NCBI GenBank assembly: GCA_947044365.1
Contig: OX345652.1
Coordinates: 2,234,701 to 2,298,700, forward strand
Length of the DNA: 64,000 bases
Reading direction: 5' to 3'
DNA from: Petrosia ficiformis
Taxonomy: Eukaryota > Porifera > Demospongiae > Haplosclerida > Petrosiidae
Under the pieces are notes generated by a model, which worked only from the letters and a program-made list of their open reading frames with translations, searched no databases and was not told where the DNA came from. Of this stretch, positions 24,275 to 35,460 are shown piece by piece. The first letter of the stretch is position 1; the number at the start of each line of letters is the position of its first letter. A program made the translations under genes and the position numbers.

Positions 24275-25909
24275 GGACTCATGAGAATCCTAGAGACTCC
24301 TGGGGACTAATTAGTCTCAAAGAGACTACTGGGGAATCATGAGTCTCAGCGAGACTAATGGATTTTCATGACACTCAGGGAGACTTCTTGGGACTCATGA
24401 GCATCTTGATACTAATAAAGACTAAAAGGGATTCCTGAGACTCAGAGAGACTCATGACACTTAGACTACTGTGGAGTCATGAGATTTGTGACCCTCATAG
24501 AGACTCATAGGGACTCATGAAACTGAGGGAGACTTCTGCGAACTCATGAGACGCAGAAAGACTACTGTGGACTCATGAGACTCACGAGAATCAGAGACTC
24601 ATGGGGACTCATTAGACTCAGGGAGACTTTTGGGGACTCCTGAGACTCATGAGAATCATAGAGACTCATGGGGATTCATGAGACTCAGGTAGACTACTGG
24701 AGACTCATGAGACTCGGAGAAATTAATGGAGATTCATGAGAATCCGGGAGACTTCTGGGGACTCATGAGACTCAAATAGACTGCTGGAGACTCAAGAGAC
24801 TGAGGGGGACAAAGGGATACTCCTGAGACTCAGGGAGACTACTGGGTACTCATGAGCGACAGGTAGATTAAGGGAGTCTCCTGAGACTCAGGGAGACTTC
24901 TGGAGACTCATGAGACTCGGAAAAATTAATGGAGACTCATGAGAATCCGGGAGACTTCTGGGGACTCATGAGACTCAAATAGACTACTGGAGACTCAAGA
25001 GACTGAGGGGGACAAATGGATACTCCTGAGACTCAGGGAGACTACTGGGAACTCATAAGAATCAGCGAAACTAATGGAGATCATGAGACTTATGATAATC
25101 ATACTCATGGGAAATCCTGAGTCTCAGGTATACTACTGCAGAATCATGAGAATCATAGAGACGACTGTGGACTCATGAGACTCAAGGAGACTACTGGAAA
25201 CTAAAGAGAGTCAGGTAGATTAAGGGAGTCTCATGAGACTCAGGGATACTTCTGGAGACTCATGAGACTCAAAGAGACTACTGGGTTCTCATGAGACTCA
25301 TAGAAACTGCTGGGGACTCAAGAGACTCAGAAAAACTACTGTAGTCTGATGAATCTCTTGACAATCTGAGATAGTGCTGCGGACTCATGAGACTCAGCGA
25401 GTCTCATGGGAATCATGAGACTCAGGGAGTCTACTCTGGACTCATGAGACTCTTGATACTAATAAAGACTAAAGGGGACTCATGACTCCGAGAGACTCAT
25501 GAGACTCAGCTAGACTAATGGAAACTCCTGAGACTAAGGGAGACTACTGGGAACTAATGAAAATCAGCGAAACTAAAGGATTTGATGAGACTCAGGGAAA
25601 ATACTTGGGACTCATGAGATTCTTGATACTAATAAAGACTAAAGGCGACTCATTAGTCTCAGAGACTCATGAGACTCAGAAACTCATGACTCGTGAGACA
25701 CATAGGGACTCATGAGACTCAGGGAGACTATTGGAGACTCAAGAGTCTCAGGGAGACTAGTGGAGAGTCATGACACTCAGGGAGACTACTGGGGACTCAT
25801 GAGACTAATAGAGACTGCTGGGGTCTCTTGAGACTCAAATATACTACCGGAGACTCATGAGACTCAGCTAGACTAATCGAGCCTCATTAGACTCAGGAAG
25901 ACTGCTTCT
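24275..25909 (-). repeat. Polarity block A9
   Basis: Copy of A5, with the unit 3 lineage variants GAGCGACAG and TGACTCCGAG. Confidence 0.88.
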
Positions 25910-28049
25910 GACTCATGAGTCTCATGAGTCCCCTTGAGTCTATGATTCTCATGAGTCTCATAAGTCCACAGTAGACTCATTGATTCTCATGAGTCCCCAG
26001 CTGTGTCTATGAGTCTCATCAGTCCCCAGTAGTCTCCCTGAGTCTATTGAGTGTCAATTAGGCTCCCTGAGTGTCATGAGCCCCCATGAGTCTAATGAGT
26101 CTCAGGATTGCACAGTAGTCTTTCTGAGTCTAATGACTCCCCAGCTGTCTGAGTTTCATTGGCCTGAGTCTCATGTGTCTCGATTAGTCTACCTGAGTCT
26201 CATGGGTCTCCAGTAGTCTCTTTGAGTCTCATTAGACCCCATTAGTCTGTATGAGTCTCCTGAGTCCACACTAGTCTCCCTGAGTCTCATGAGTCCCCAT
26301 CAGTCTCTATGATTCTCATCAGTCTCATGAGTAGACTGTATTCTTTTTGAGTCTCTTTAGACTCCAGGAGTCTTTATGAGTCTCCTGAGTCCTAACTAGC
26401 CTCCCTGAGTCACTTGAGTCTCCATTAGTCTTTATTAGTATGAAGAATCTCATGAGTCCCCAGTAGTCTCCCTGAGTCTCATGAGTCTTTCTGAGTCGCA
26501 TGATTCCCATTTAGTCTTTATCAGTATAATGAGTCTCATGAGTCCCAAGCAGCCTCCCTCAATCTCCTGAGTCTCCAATAGTCTCCCTGAGTATCATGAT
26601 TCCCCATGAGTCTCTATGAGTCTCACGAGTCTCATGAGTCTCCATTAGTATCGCTGAGTCTCATGAGTCGCCTTGATTCTCTATGATTGTCAAGTCTCAT
26701 CAGTCCACTGTAGTCTTTATGAGTCTCATGAGATCCCTGCAGTCTCTATGAGTCTCATGATTCCCCTTGAGTCTTAATTAGTATCAAGCGTCTCGTGAGT
26801 CCCAAGTAGTCTCCCTGAGTCTCATGAGTCTCATTTAGTCTACTTGAGTCTCATGAGTCTCCAGTAGTCTCTGAGAGTCTCATGAGTCCCCATGAGTCTA
26901 TATGATTTTCAGGAGACTCATGAGTCCCCAGTAGTTTTCATGAGTCTAATGAATCCCCATTAGTCTCCCTAAGTCTGATGAGTCTCCATTAGTATATATG
27001 AGTCTCATGAGTCCCCATGAGTCTCTATGATTTTCAGGAGACTCATGAGTCTCCATTAGTCTCCCTGAGTCTCATGAGTCTCCATTAGTCTACCTGATTC
27101 TCATGAGTCTGCAGAAGACTATCTGAGTCTTATGAGTCTCAAGCAGTCTCTTTGAGTCTCATGATTCCCCAGCAGTCTGCCTGAGTCTCATGAGTCTCTA
27201 TTAGTCTCCCTGAGTCTCATGAGTCTCCATGAGACTATATGATTCTCATGAGTCTCAGGATTGTACAGTAGTCCTACTGAGTCTCATGAGTCCCTAGCAG
27301 TCTCTGAGTCTCATTAGTCCCCAGCAGTCTCTATGAGTCTCATGAGACCCCAGTAGTCTCCCTGAGTCTCATGAGTCTCAATTAGTCTCCCTGAGTCTCA
27401 TGAGTCTCCACTAGTATGTGAGCCTCATTAGTCCATAGAAGTCTCTGAGTATCATGAGTCCCCAGTAGTCTCCCAGAGTCTCATGAGTTTCCATTAGTCT
27501 CCCTGAGTCTCATGAATCCCTATGAGTCTGCACGAGTCTCATGAGTCCACAGTAGTCTCCCTGATTCTCTTGAGTCTCTTTTATTCGCATGATTCCAATT
27601 TAATTGTTATCAGTATAATGAGTCTCATGAGTCACAACAAGCGTCCCTGAATCTCATGAGTTTCCATTAGTCTCCCTCAGTCTCATGAGTTTCCATTAGT
27701 CTCCCTGAGTCTCATGAATCCCTATGAGTCTGCACGAGTCTCATGAGTCCACAGTAGTCTCCCTGAGACTCGTGAGTCTCTGAGTCGCATGATTTCCATT
27801 TAATCTTTTTCAGTATAATGAGTCTCATGAGTCCCAAGCAGCCTCCCTGAATCTAATGAGTCTCCATTAGTCTCGCTGAGTCTCTTGAGTTCCCAGTAGT
27901 CTCCCAAGATCTCATGAGTCTCCATTATTCTCGCTGATTCTCATGAGTCCCGAGTAGTCTCCCTAAGTCTCAAGAGTCTCCATTAGACTACCTGAGTCTC
28001 ATGAGTCTCAATTAGTCTCGCTGAGTCTCATGAGTCTCCACTAGTATAG
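25910..28049 (+). repeat. Polarity block B10 (full length)
   Basis: Copy of B6 without its 2-bp gain (CTCTGAG near 27303, as in unit 1). One monomer reads GAGTTTCC near 27687 where the sister copy has GAGTCTCC. Confidence 0.88.
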
Positions 28050-29454
28050 TACACTTAGACTACTGTGGAGTCATGAGACTCACGAGATCATAGGGACTTT
28101 TGAGACACAACAGGACTAATAGAGACTCATGAGAGTCAGGGAGACAACTTGGGACTCGAGATTCTTGATACTAATAAAGACTAAAGGAGACTCCTAAGAC
28201 TCAGAGAGACTCATGAGACTCAGGTAGACTAATGGATACTCATGACACTCAGGGAGACTTCTTGGGACACATGAGAATCTTGATACTAATAAAGACTAAA
28301 AGGGATTCCTGAGACTCAGAGAGACTCATGATACTTAGACAGACTACTGTGGAATCATGAGACTTGTGACACTCATAGAGACTCATAGGGACTCATGAGA
28401 CTGAGGGAGACTTCTGGGAACTCATGAGACTCAGAAAGACTTCTGTGGACTCATGAGACTCACGAGAATCATAGAGACTCATGGGGACTCATTAGACTCA
28501 GGGAGAGTAATGCAGACTCGAGTCTCAGAGAGACTACTTGGGACTCATGAGACTCAAAGAGTCTGCTGGGGACTCATAAGTCAAAGAAATACTACTGTGA
28601 ACTCATGAGAGTCAGGTAGACTAAAGGGGACTCATGAGACTTTGGCAGACTAAAGGAGACTCATGAGACTCAGGGTGATTGCTCGGTATTCATGAACCTC
28701 ATGATATTAATAAAGACTCATAAGTACTCATGAGACTCAGGGAGAGCAATGGAGACTCATGAGACTTACGAAGACTACTGGGTTCTCGTGAAACTCAGCG
28801 AGACTAATGGAGAATCATGAGTCTCAGGGAGTCTACTTGAGATTCTTTGTACTAATAAAGACTAAACGGGACTCATGAGACTCAGACTCATCAGAATCAG
28901 AAAGACTGCTGGGTACTCTTGAGAATCATAGACTCATGAGGACTCATGAGACTCAAGGAGAGCAATGGAGAGTCATGAGATTCCGGGAGACTTCTGGGGA
29001 ATCATGACTCATAGAGAGTAATGGAGACTCATGAAACTCAGGGAGACTCCTGGGGACTCATGAAACTCAAGATACTAATAAAGACTCATAGTCACTCATG
29101 TTACTCCTGGACACTGCTGGGTATTCATAAGACAAAGAAATACTACTGTGGACTCATGAGACTCATGAGACTGAGGGAGACTACTGGGGACTCATGTGAC
29201 TCATACAGACAGCTGTGGACTCTTGAGAATCAGAAAGACCACTTATGTCATGAGAAAAATGACAATCTTAGACTCATGGGGACTCAAGAGTCTCAGGGAG
29301 ACTAGTGGAGAGTCATGACACTCAGGGAGACTACTGGGGACTCATGAGACTAATAGAGACTGCTGGGGTCTCTTGAGACTCAAATATACTACCGGAGACT
29401 CATGAGACTCAGCTAGACTAATCGAGCCTCATTAGACTCAGGAAGACTGCTTCT
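28050..29454 (-). repeat. Polarity block A10
   Basis: Copy of A6 at offset 14090. The only clear change I saw is GGAGAGTCATG near 29308 for GGAGTGTCATG near 15218. Confidence 0.87.
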
Positions 29455-31625
29455 GACTCGTGAGTCTCATGAGTCCCTTTGAGTCTATGATTCTCATGAG
29501 TCTCATAAGTCCACAGTAGACTCATTGATTCTCATGAGTCCCCAGCTGTGTCTATGAGTCTCATCAGTCCCAAGTAGTCTTCCTGAATCTATTGAATCTC
29601 CATTAGTCTCCCTGAGTCTGATGAGTCTCCATTAGTATATATGAGTCTCATGAGTCCTCATGAGTCTCTATGATTTTCAGGAGACTCATGAGTCCACAGT
29701 AGTCTTTCTGAGTCTCATGAGTCCCCAGCACTCGGCCTGAGTCTCATGAATCCTTATTAGTCTTCCTGAGTCTCACGAGTCACCATTATTCTCGCTGAGT
29801 CTCACGAGTCTCCAGTAGACTCCCTGACTCTCATGAGTTCTCATGATACACTCTGATTCTCATGGGTCTCATGAGTCCACCTTAGACTTTCTGAGTCATG
29901 AGTCTACAGTAGTCTGAGTCTCATGATTCTCTCAGACTCTCATGAGTCCCCTTCCGTCTTTATTAGTATCAAGAGTCTCATGAGTCGAGAGTAGTTTTTC
30001 TGAGACTCATAAGTCCCCAGGAGTCTCCCTGAGTCCCTTGAGTCCCTTTGAGTCTCTCTGAGTCTCATGAGTCCCCAGTAGTCTCCCTCAGCCTCATGAG
30101 TCTCCATTAGTCTCACTGATTCTCATGAGTCCCGAGTAGTCTCCACAAGTGTCATGAGTCTCCATTAGTATATCTGAGTCTCATGAGTCCCCAGTAGTCT
30201 TCCTAAGTCTCATGAGTCCCCAATAGTCTCTATGAGTCTCATGAGTCCCCATGAGTCTAATGAGTCTCAGGATTGCACAGTAGTCTTTCTGTTTCTCACG
30301 AGTCCCAAAGAGTGTCTATGATCCTCATGATTCTCATAAGTGTACAGTAGTTTCTTTGAGTCTCATTAGTCCCCAGCAATCAGTATGAGTCTCATGAGTC
30401 CCCAGTAGTCTATCTGAGTCTCATGATTGTGAATTAGTCTCCCTGTGTCTCATGAGTCTCCACTAGTATATCTGAATCTCATGAGTCCCCATGAGTCTCT
30501 ATGATTCTCATGGGTCTCATGATTCCCTAGCAGTCTCCCTGAGTCTCATGAGTCTCTATTACTCTCCCTGAGTCCAAGGAGCCACCATTAGACTCCCAGA
30601 GTTTCATGAGTCCCTATGAGTCTCTAAGAGTCTCATGAATATAATGAGTCCACAGTAGTCTCCCTGAGTCTCTTGAGTCTCTCTTATTCGCATGATTCCA
30701 ATTTAATTTTTATCAGTATAATGAGTCTCGAGTCACAACAAGCGTCCCTGAATCTCATGAGTTTCCATTAGTCTCCCTGAGTCTCATGAGTCTCCATTAG
30801 TCTACCTGAGTTTCATGAGTCTACAGTAGCCTCTTTGAGTCTCATTAGTCCCCAGGAGTCTGCCTCCTGAGTCTCCATTAGTCTCGCTGATTCTCATGAG
30901 TCTGCCGAAGACTATCTGAGTCTTATGAGTCTCAAGCAGTCTCTTTGAGTCTCATGATTCCCCAGCAGTCTGCCTGAGTCTCATGAGTCTCTATTAGTCT
31001 CCCTGAGTCTCATGAGTCTCCATGAGACTATATGATTCTCATGAGTCTCAGGATTGCACAGTAGTCCTACTGAGTCTCATGAGTCCCTAGCAGTCTCTGT
31101 GAGTCTCATTAGTCCCCAGCAGTCTCTATGAGTCTCATGAGACCCCAGTAGTCTCCCTGAGTCTCATGAGTCTCAATTAGTCTCCCTGAGTCTCATGAGT
31201 CTCCACTAGTATATGTGAGCCTCATTAGTCCACAGAGGTCTCTGAGTATCATGAGTCCCCAGTAGTCTCCCAGAGTCTCATGAGTTTCCATTAGTCTCCC
31301 TGAGTCTCATGAATCCCTATGAGTCCACAGTAGTCTCCCTGAGACTCATGAGTCTCTGAGTCGCATGATTCCCATTTAATCTTTTTCAGTATAATGAGTC
31401 TCATGAGTCCCAAGCAGCCTCCCGGAATCTAATGAGTCTCCATTAGTCTCGCTGAGTCTCTTGAGTTCCCAGTAGTCTCCCAAGATCTCATGAGTCTCCA
31501 TTATTCTCGCTGATTCTCATGAGTCCCGAGTAGTCTCCCTAAGTCTCATGAGTCTCCATTAGACTACCTGAGTCTCATGAGTCTCAATTAGTCTCGCTGA
31601 GTCTCATGAGTCTCCACTAGTATAG
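29455..31625 (+). repeat. Polarity block B11
   Basis: Copy of B7 at offset 14090 with no length change. It opens with the same altered palindrome GACTCGTGAGTC, so that base change came before the duplication. Confidence 0.87.
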
Positions 31626-34327
31626 TACACTTAGACTACTGTGAAGTCATGAGACTTTTGACACTCATAGAGACTCATAGATAGGGACTCATGAGACTGA
31701 GGGAGACTTCTGCGAACTCATGAGACTCAGAAAGACTACTGTGGACTCATGAGACTCACGAGAATCATAGAGACTCATGGGGACTCATTAGACTCAGGGA
31801 GAGTAATGGAGACTCAAGAGTCTCAGAGAGACTACTTGGGACTCATGAGACTCAAAGTGTCTGCTGGGGACTCAGTAGACTCAAAGAGACTACTGGAGAC
31901 TCATGAGATTCAGAGAGACTCCTGGGGACTCATTAGAATCGTAGAGACTCCTGAGGACTAACGAGTCTCAAAGAGACTACTGAGGACTCGTGAGTCTCAG
32001 CGAGACAAATGGATACTCATGAGACTCTGTGAGACTTCTTGGGACTCATGAAACTCAGGGAGAGTAATGTGTCTACCGTGGACTCATCAGACTCAGGGAG
32101 AGTAATGGACACTCAAAAGTCTCAGAGAGACTACTTGGGACTCATGAGACTCAAAGTGTCTGCTGGGGACTCATAAGTCAAAGAAATACTACTGTGAACT
32201 CATGAGAGTCAGGTAGACTAAAGGGGACTCATGAGACTCATGGGGACTCATGAGACTTTGGCAGACTAAAGGAGACTCATGAGACTCAGGGTGATTGCTC
32301 GGTATTCATGAACCTCATGATATTAATAAAGACTCATAAGTACTCATGAGACTCAGGGAGAGTAATGGAGACTCATGAGACTTACGAAGACTACTGGGTT
32401 CTCGTGAAACTCAGCGAGACTAATGGAGAATCATGAGTCTCAGGGAGTCTACTTGAGATTCTTTGTACTAATAAAGACTAAACGGGACTCATGAGACTCA
32501 GACTCATCAGAATCAGAAAGACTGCTGGGTACTCTTGAGAATCATAGACTCATGAGGACTCATGAGACTCAAGGAGAGCAATGGAGAGTCATGAGATTCT
32601 GGGAGACTTCTGGGGAATCATGAGACTCATAGAGAGTAATGGAGACTCATGAAACTCAGGGAGACTCCTGGGGACTCATGAGACTCAGGGAGGGTAGTGG
32701 AGACTCAAAAGTCTCAGAGACTACTTGGGACTCATGAGACTGAAAATGTCAGCTCAAAAAGACTAATGGAGACTATTGAGACTCATGGAGACTACTGGGG
32801 ACTCATGAAGCTCATAGAGACTGCTGCGTACTCATGAGACTAAGAGAGTCTACTGTGGACTCATGAGACTCAGGTAGACTAAGGGAGACTCATGAGGCTG
32901 AGAGAGACTTCTCGGGACTCATGAAACTAAGCGAGACTAATGGAGACTCAAGAGACTCAGGGTGACTGCTTGGTTATCATGAAACTCATGATAATAATAA
33001 AGACTCATAGGCACTCATGAGACTCAGAGAGAGACTCAGGGAGACTTCTGGGGACTCCTGAGACTCATGAGAATCATAGAGACTCATGGGGATTCATGAG
33101 ACTCAGGTAGACTACTGGAGACTCATGAGACTCGGAGAAATTAATGGAGACTCATGAGAATCCGGGAGACTTCTGGGGACTCATGAGACTCAAATAGACT
33201 GCTGGAGACTCAAGAGACTGAGGGGGACAAAGGGATACTCCTGAGACTCAGGGAGACTACTGGGTACTCATGAGAGACAGGTAGATTAAGGGAGTCTCCT
33301 GAGACTCAGGGAGACTTCTGGAGACTCATGAGACTCGGAAAAATTAATGGAGACTCATGAGAATCCGGGAGACTTCTGGGGACTCATGAGACTCAAATAG
33401 ACTACTGGAGACTCAAGAGACTGAGGGGGACAAATGGATACTCCTGAGACTCAGGGAGACTACTGGGAACTCATAAGAATCAGCGAAACTAATGGAGATC
33501 ATGAGACTTATGATAATCATACTCATGGGAAATCCTGAGTCTCAGGTATACTACTGCAGAATCATGAGAATCATAGAGACGACTGTGGACTCATGAGACT
33601 CAAGGAGACTACTGGAAACTAAAGAGAGTCAGGTAGATTAAGGGAGTCTCATGAGACTCAGTGATACTTCTGGAGACTCATGAGACTCAAAGAGACTACT
33701 GGGTTCTCATGAGACTCATAGAAACTGCTGGGGACTCAAGAGACTCAGAAAAACTACTGTAGTCTGATGAATCTCTTGACAATCTGAGATAGTGCTGCGG
33801 ACTCATGAGACTCAGCGAGTCTCATGGGAATCATGAGACTCAGGGAGTCTACTCTGGACTCATGAGACTCTTGATACTAATAAAGACTAAAGGGGACTCA
33901 TGACTCCGAGAGACTCATGAGACTCAGCTAGACTAATGGAAACTCCTGAGACTAAGGGAGACTACTGGGAACTAATGAAAATCAGCGAAACTAAAGGATT
34001 TGATGAGACTCAGGGAAAATACTTGGGACTCATGAGATTCTTGATACTAATAAAGACTAAAGGCGACTCATTAGTCTCAGAGACTCATGAGACTCAGAAA
34101 CTCATGACTCGTGAGACACATAGGGACTCATGAGACTCAGGGAGACTATTGGAGACTCAAGAGTCTCAGGGAGACTAGTGGAGAGTCATGACACTCAGGG
34201 AGACTACTGGGGACTCATGAGACTAATAGAGACTGCTGGGGTCTCTTGAGACTCAAATATACTACCGGAGACTCATGAGACTCAGCTAGACTAATCGAGC
34301 CTCATTAGACTCAGGAAGACTGCTTCT
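31626..34327 (-). repeat. Polarity block A11 (last inverted block)
   Basis: Copy of 17536-20107, continued into ordinary unit sequence to the palindrome at 34328. It differs from its sister by a 17-bp loss near 33030 and one extra 29-bp monomer near 33441. No A-polarity block lies to its right in the satellite. Confidence 0.87.
33441..33469 (-). repeat. Single 29-bp monomer present/absent between copies
   Basis: Copy 2 has one extra monomer here (CTCCTGAGACTCAGGGAGAC and 9 more bases) relative to copy 1 near 19367, where GGATACTCATAAG is read straight through. Units 1, 2, 3 and 4 keep the monomer at their equivalent position, so this is a loss in copy 1. It measures the monomer length directly. 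Confidence 0.85.
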
Positions 34328-35460
34328 GACTCATGAGTCTCATGAGTCCCCTTGAGTCTATGATTCTCATGAGTCTCATAAGTCCACAGTAGACTCATTG
34401 ATTCTCATGAGTCCCCAGCTGTGTCTATGAGTCTCATCAGTCCCCAGTAGTCTCCCTGAGTCTATTGAGTGTCAATTAGGCTCCCTGAGTGTCATGAGCC
34501 CCCATGAGTCTAATGAGTCTCAGGATTGCACAGTAGTCTTTCTGAGTCTAATGACTCCCCAGCTGTCTGAGTTTCATTGGCCTGAGTCTCATGTGTCTCG
34601 ATTAGTCTACCTGAGTCTCATGGGTCTCCAGTAGTCTCTTTGAGTCTCATTAGACCCCATTAGTCTGTATGAGTCTCCTGAGTCCACACTAGTCTCCCTG
34701 AGTCTCATGAGTCCCCATCAGTCTCTATGATTCTCATCAGTCTCATGAGTAGACTGTATTCTTTTTGAGTCTCTTTAGACTCCAGGAGTCTTTATGAGTT
34801 TCCTGAGTCATAACTAGCCTCCCTGAGTCACTTGAGTCTCCATTAGTCTTTATTAGTATGAAGAATCTCATGAGTCCCCAGTAGTCTCCCTGAGTCTCAT
34901 GAGTCTTTCTAAGTCGCATGATTCCCATTTAGTCTTTATCAGTATAATGAGTCTCATGAGTCCCAAGCAGCCTCCCTCAATCTCCTGAGTCTCCAATAGT
35001 CTCCCTGAGTATCATGATTCCCCATGAGTCTCTATGAGTCTCACGAGTCTCATGAGTCTCCATTAGTATCGCTGAGTCTCATGAGTCGCCTTGATTCTCT
35101 ATGATTGTCAAGTCTCATCAGTCCACTGTAGTCTTTATGAGTCTCATGAGATCCCTGCAGTCTCTATGAGTCTCATGATTCCCCTTGAGTCTTAATTAGT
35201 ATCAAGCGTCTCGTGAGTCCCAAGTAGTCTCCCTGAGTCTCATGAGTCTCATTTAGTCTACTTGAGTCTCATGAGTCTCCAGTAGTCTCTGAGAGTCTCA
35301 TGAGTCCCCATGAGTCTATATGATTTTCAGGAGACTCATGAGTCCCCAGTAGTTTCCATGAGTCTAATGAATCTCCATTAGTCTCCCTAAGTCTGATGAG
35401 TCTCCATTAGTATATATGAGTCTCATGAGTCCCCATGAGTCTCTATGATTTTCAGGAGAC

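Larger units (their letters stand above)
20120..34221. repeat. 14.1-kb tandem segmental duplication, copy 2
   Basis: Near-identical repeat of 6019-20119. It starts where sequence equivalent to unit base 1648 joins sequence equivalent to unit base 250, sharing the 12 bases GGGACTCATGAG. It ends at about 34221, after which the ordinary continuation ACTAATAGAGACTGC follows, as expected for a simple tandem duplication by unequal exchange. It lacks the 9-bp slip of copy 1 and carries one extra 29-bp monomer near 33441. Confidence 0.93.
24153..34221. repeat. Higher-order unit 5 (duplicate of extended unit 3)
   Basis: Starts with CTTCAGCCTC and follows unit 3 at offset 14092 then 14090. It shares the unit 3 private variants GAGCGACAG (near 24855) and TGACTCCGAG (near 25486 and 33901). 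Beyond 34221 the sequence goes on in the unit 1 pattern to about 35460 and then passes into the single-polarity array. Confidence 0.9.

Noticed and set aside
6019..34221. Treating the 14.1-kb copies as certain biology
   Set aside because: The small private differences between the copies favour real duplication, but collapsed or over-expanded assembly of such repeats is common, so it is reported as a finding to check and not as a certainty.
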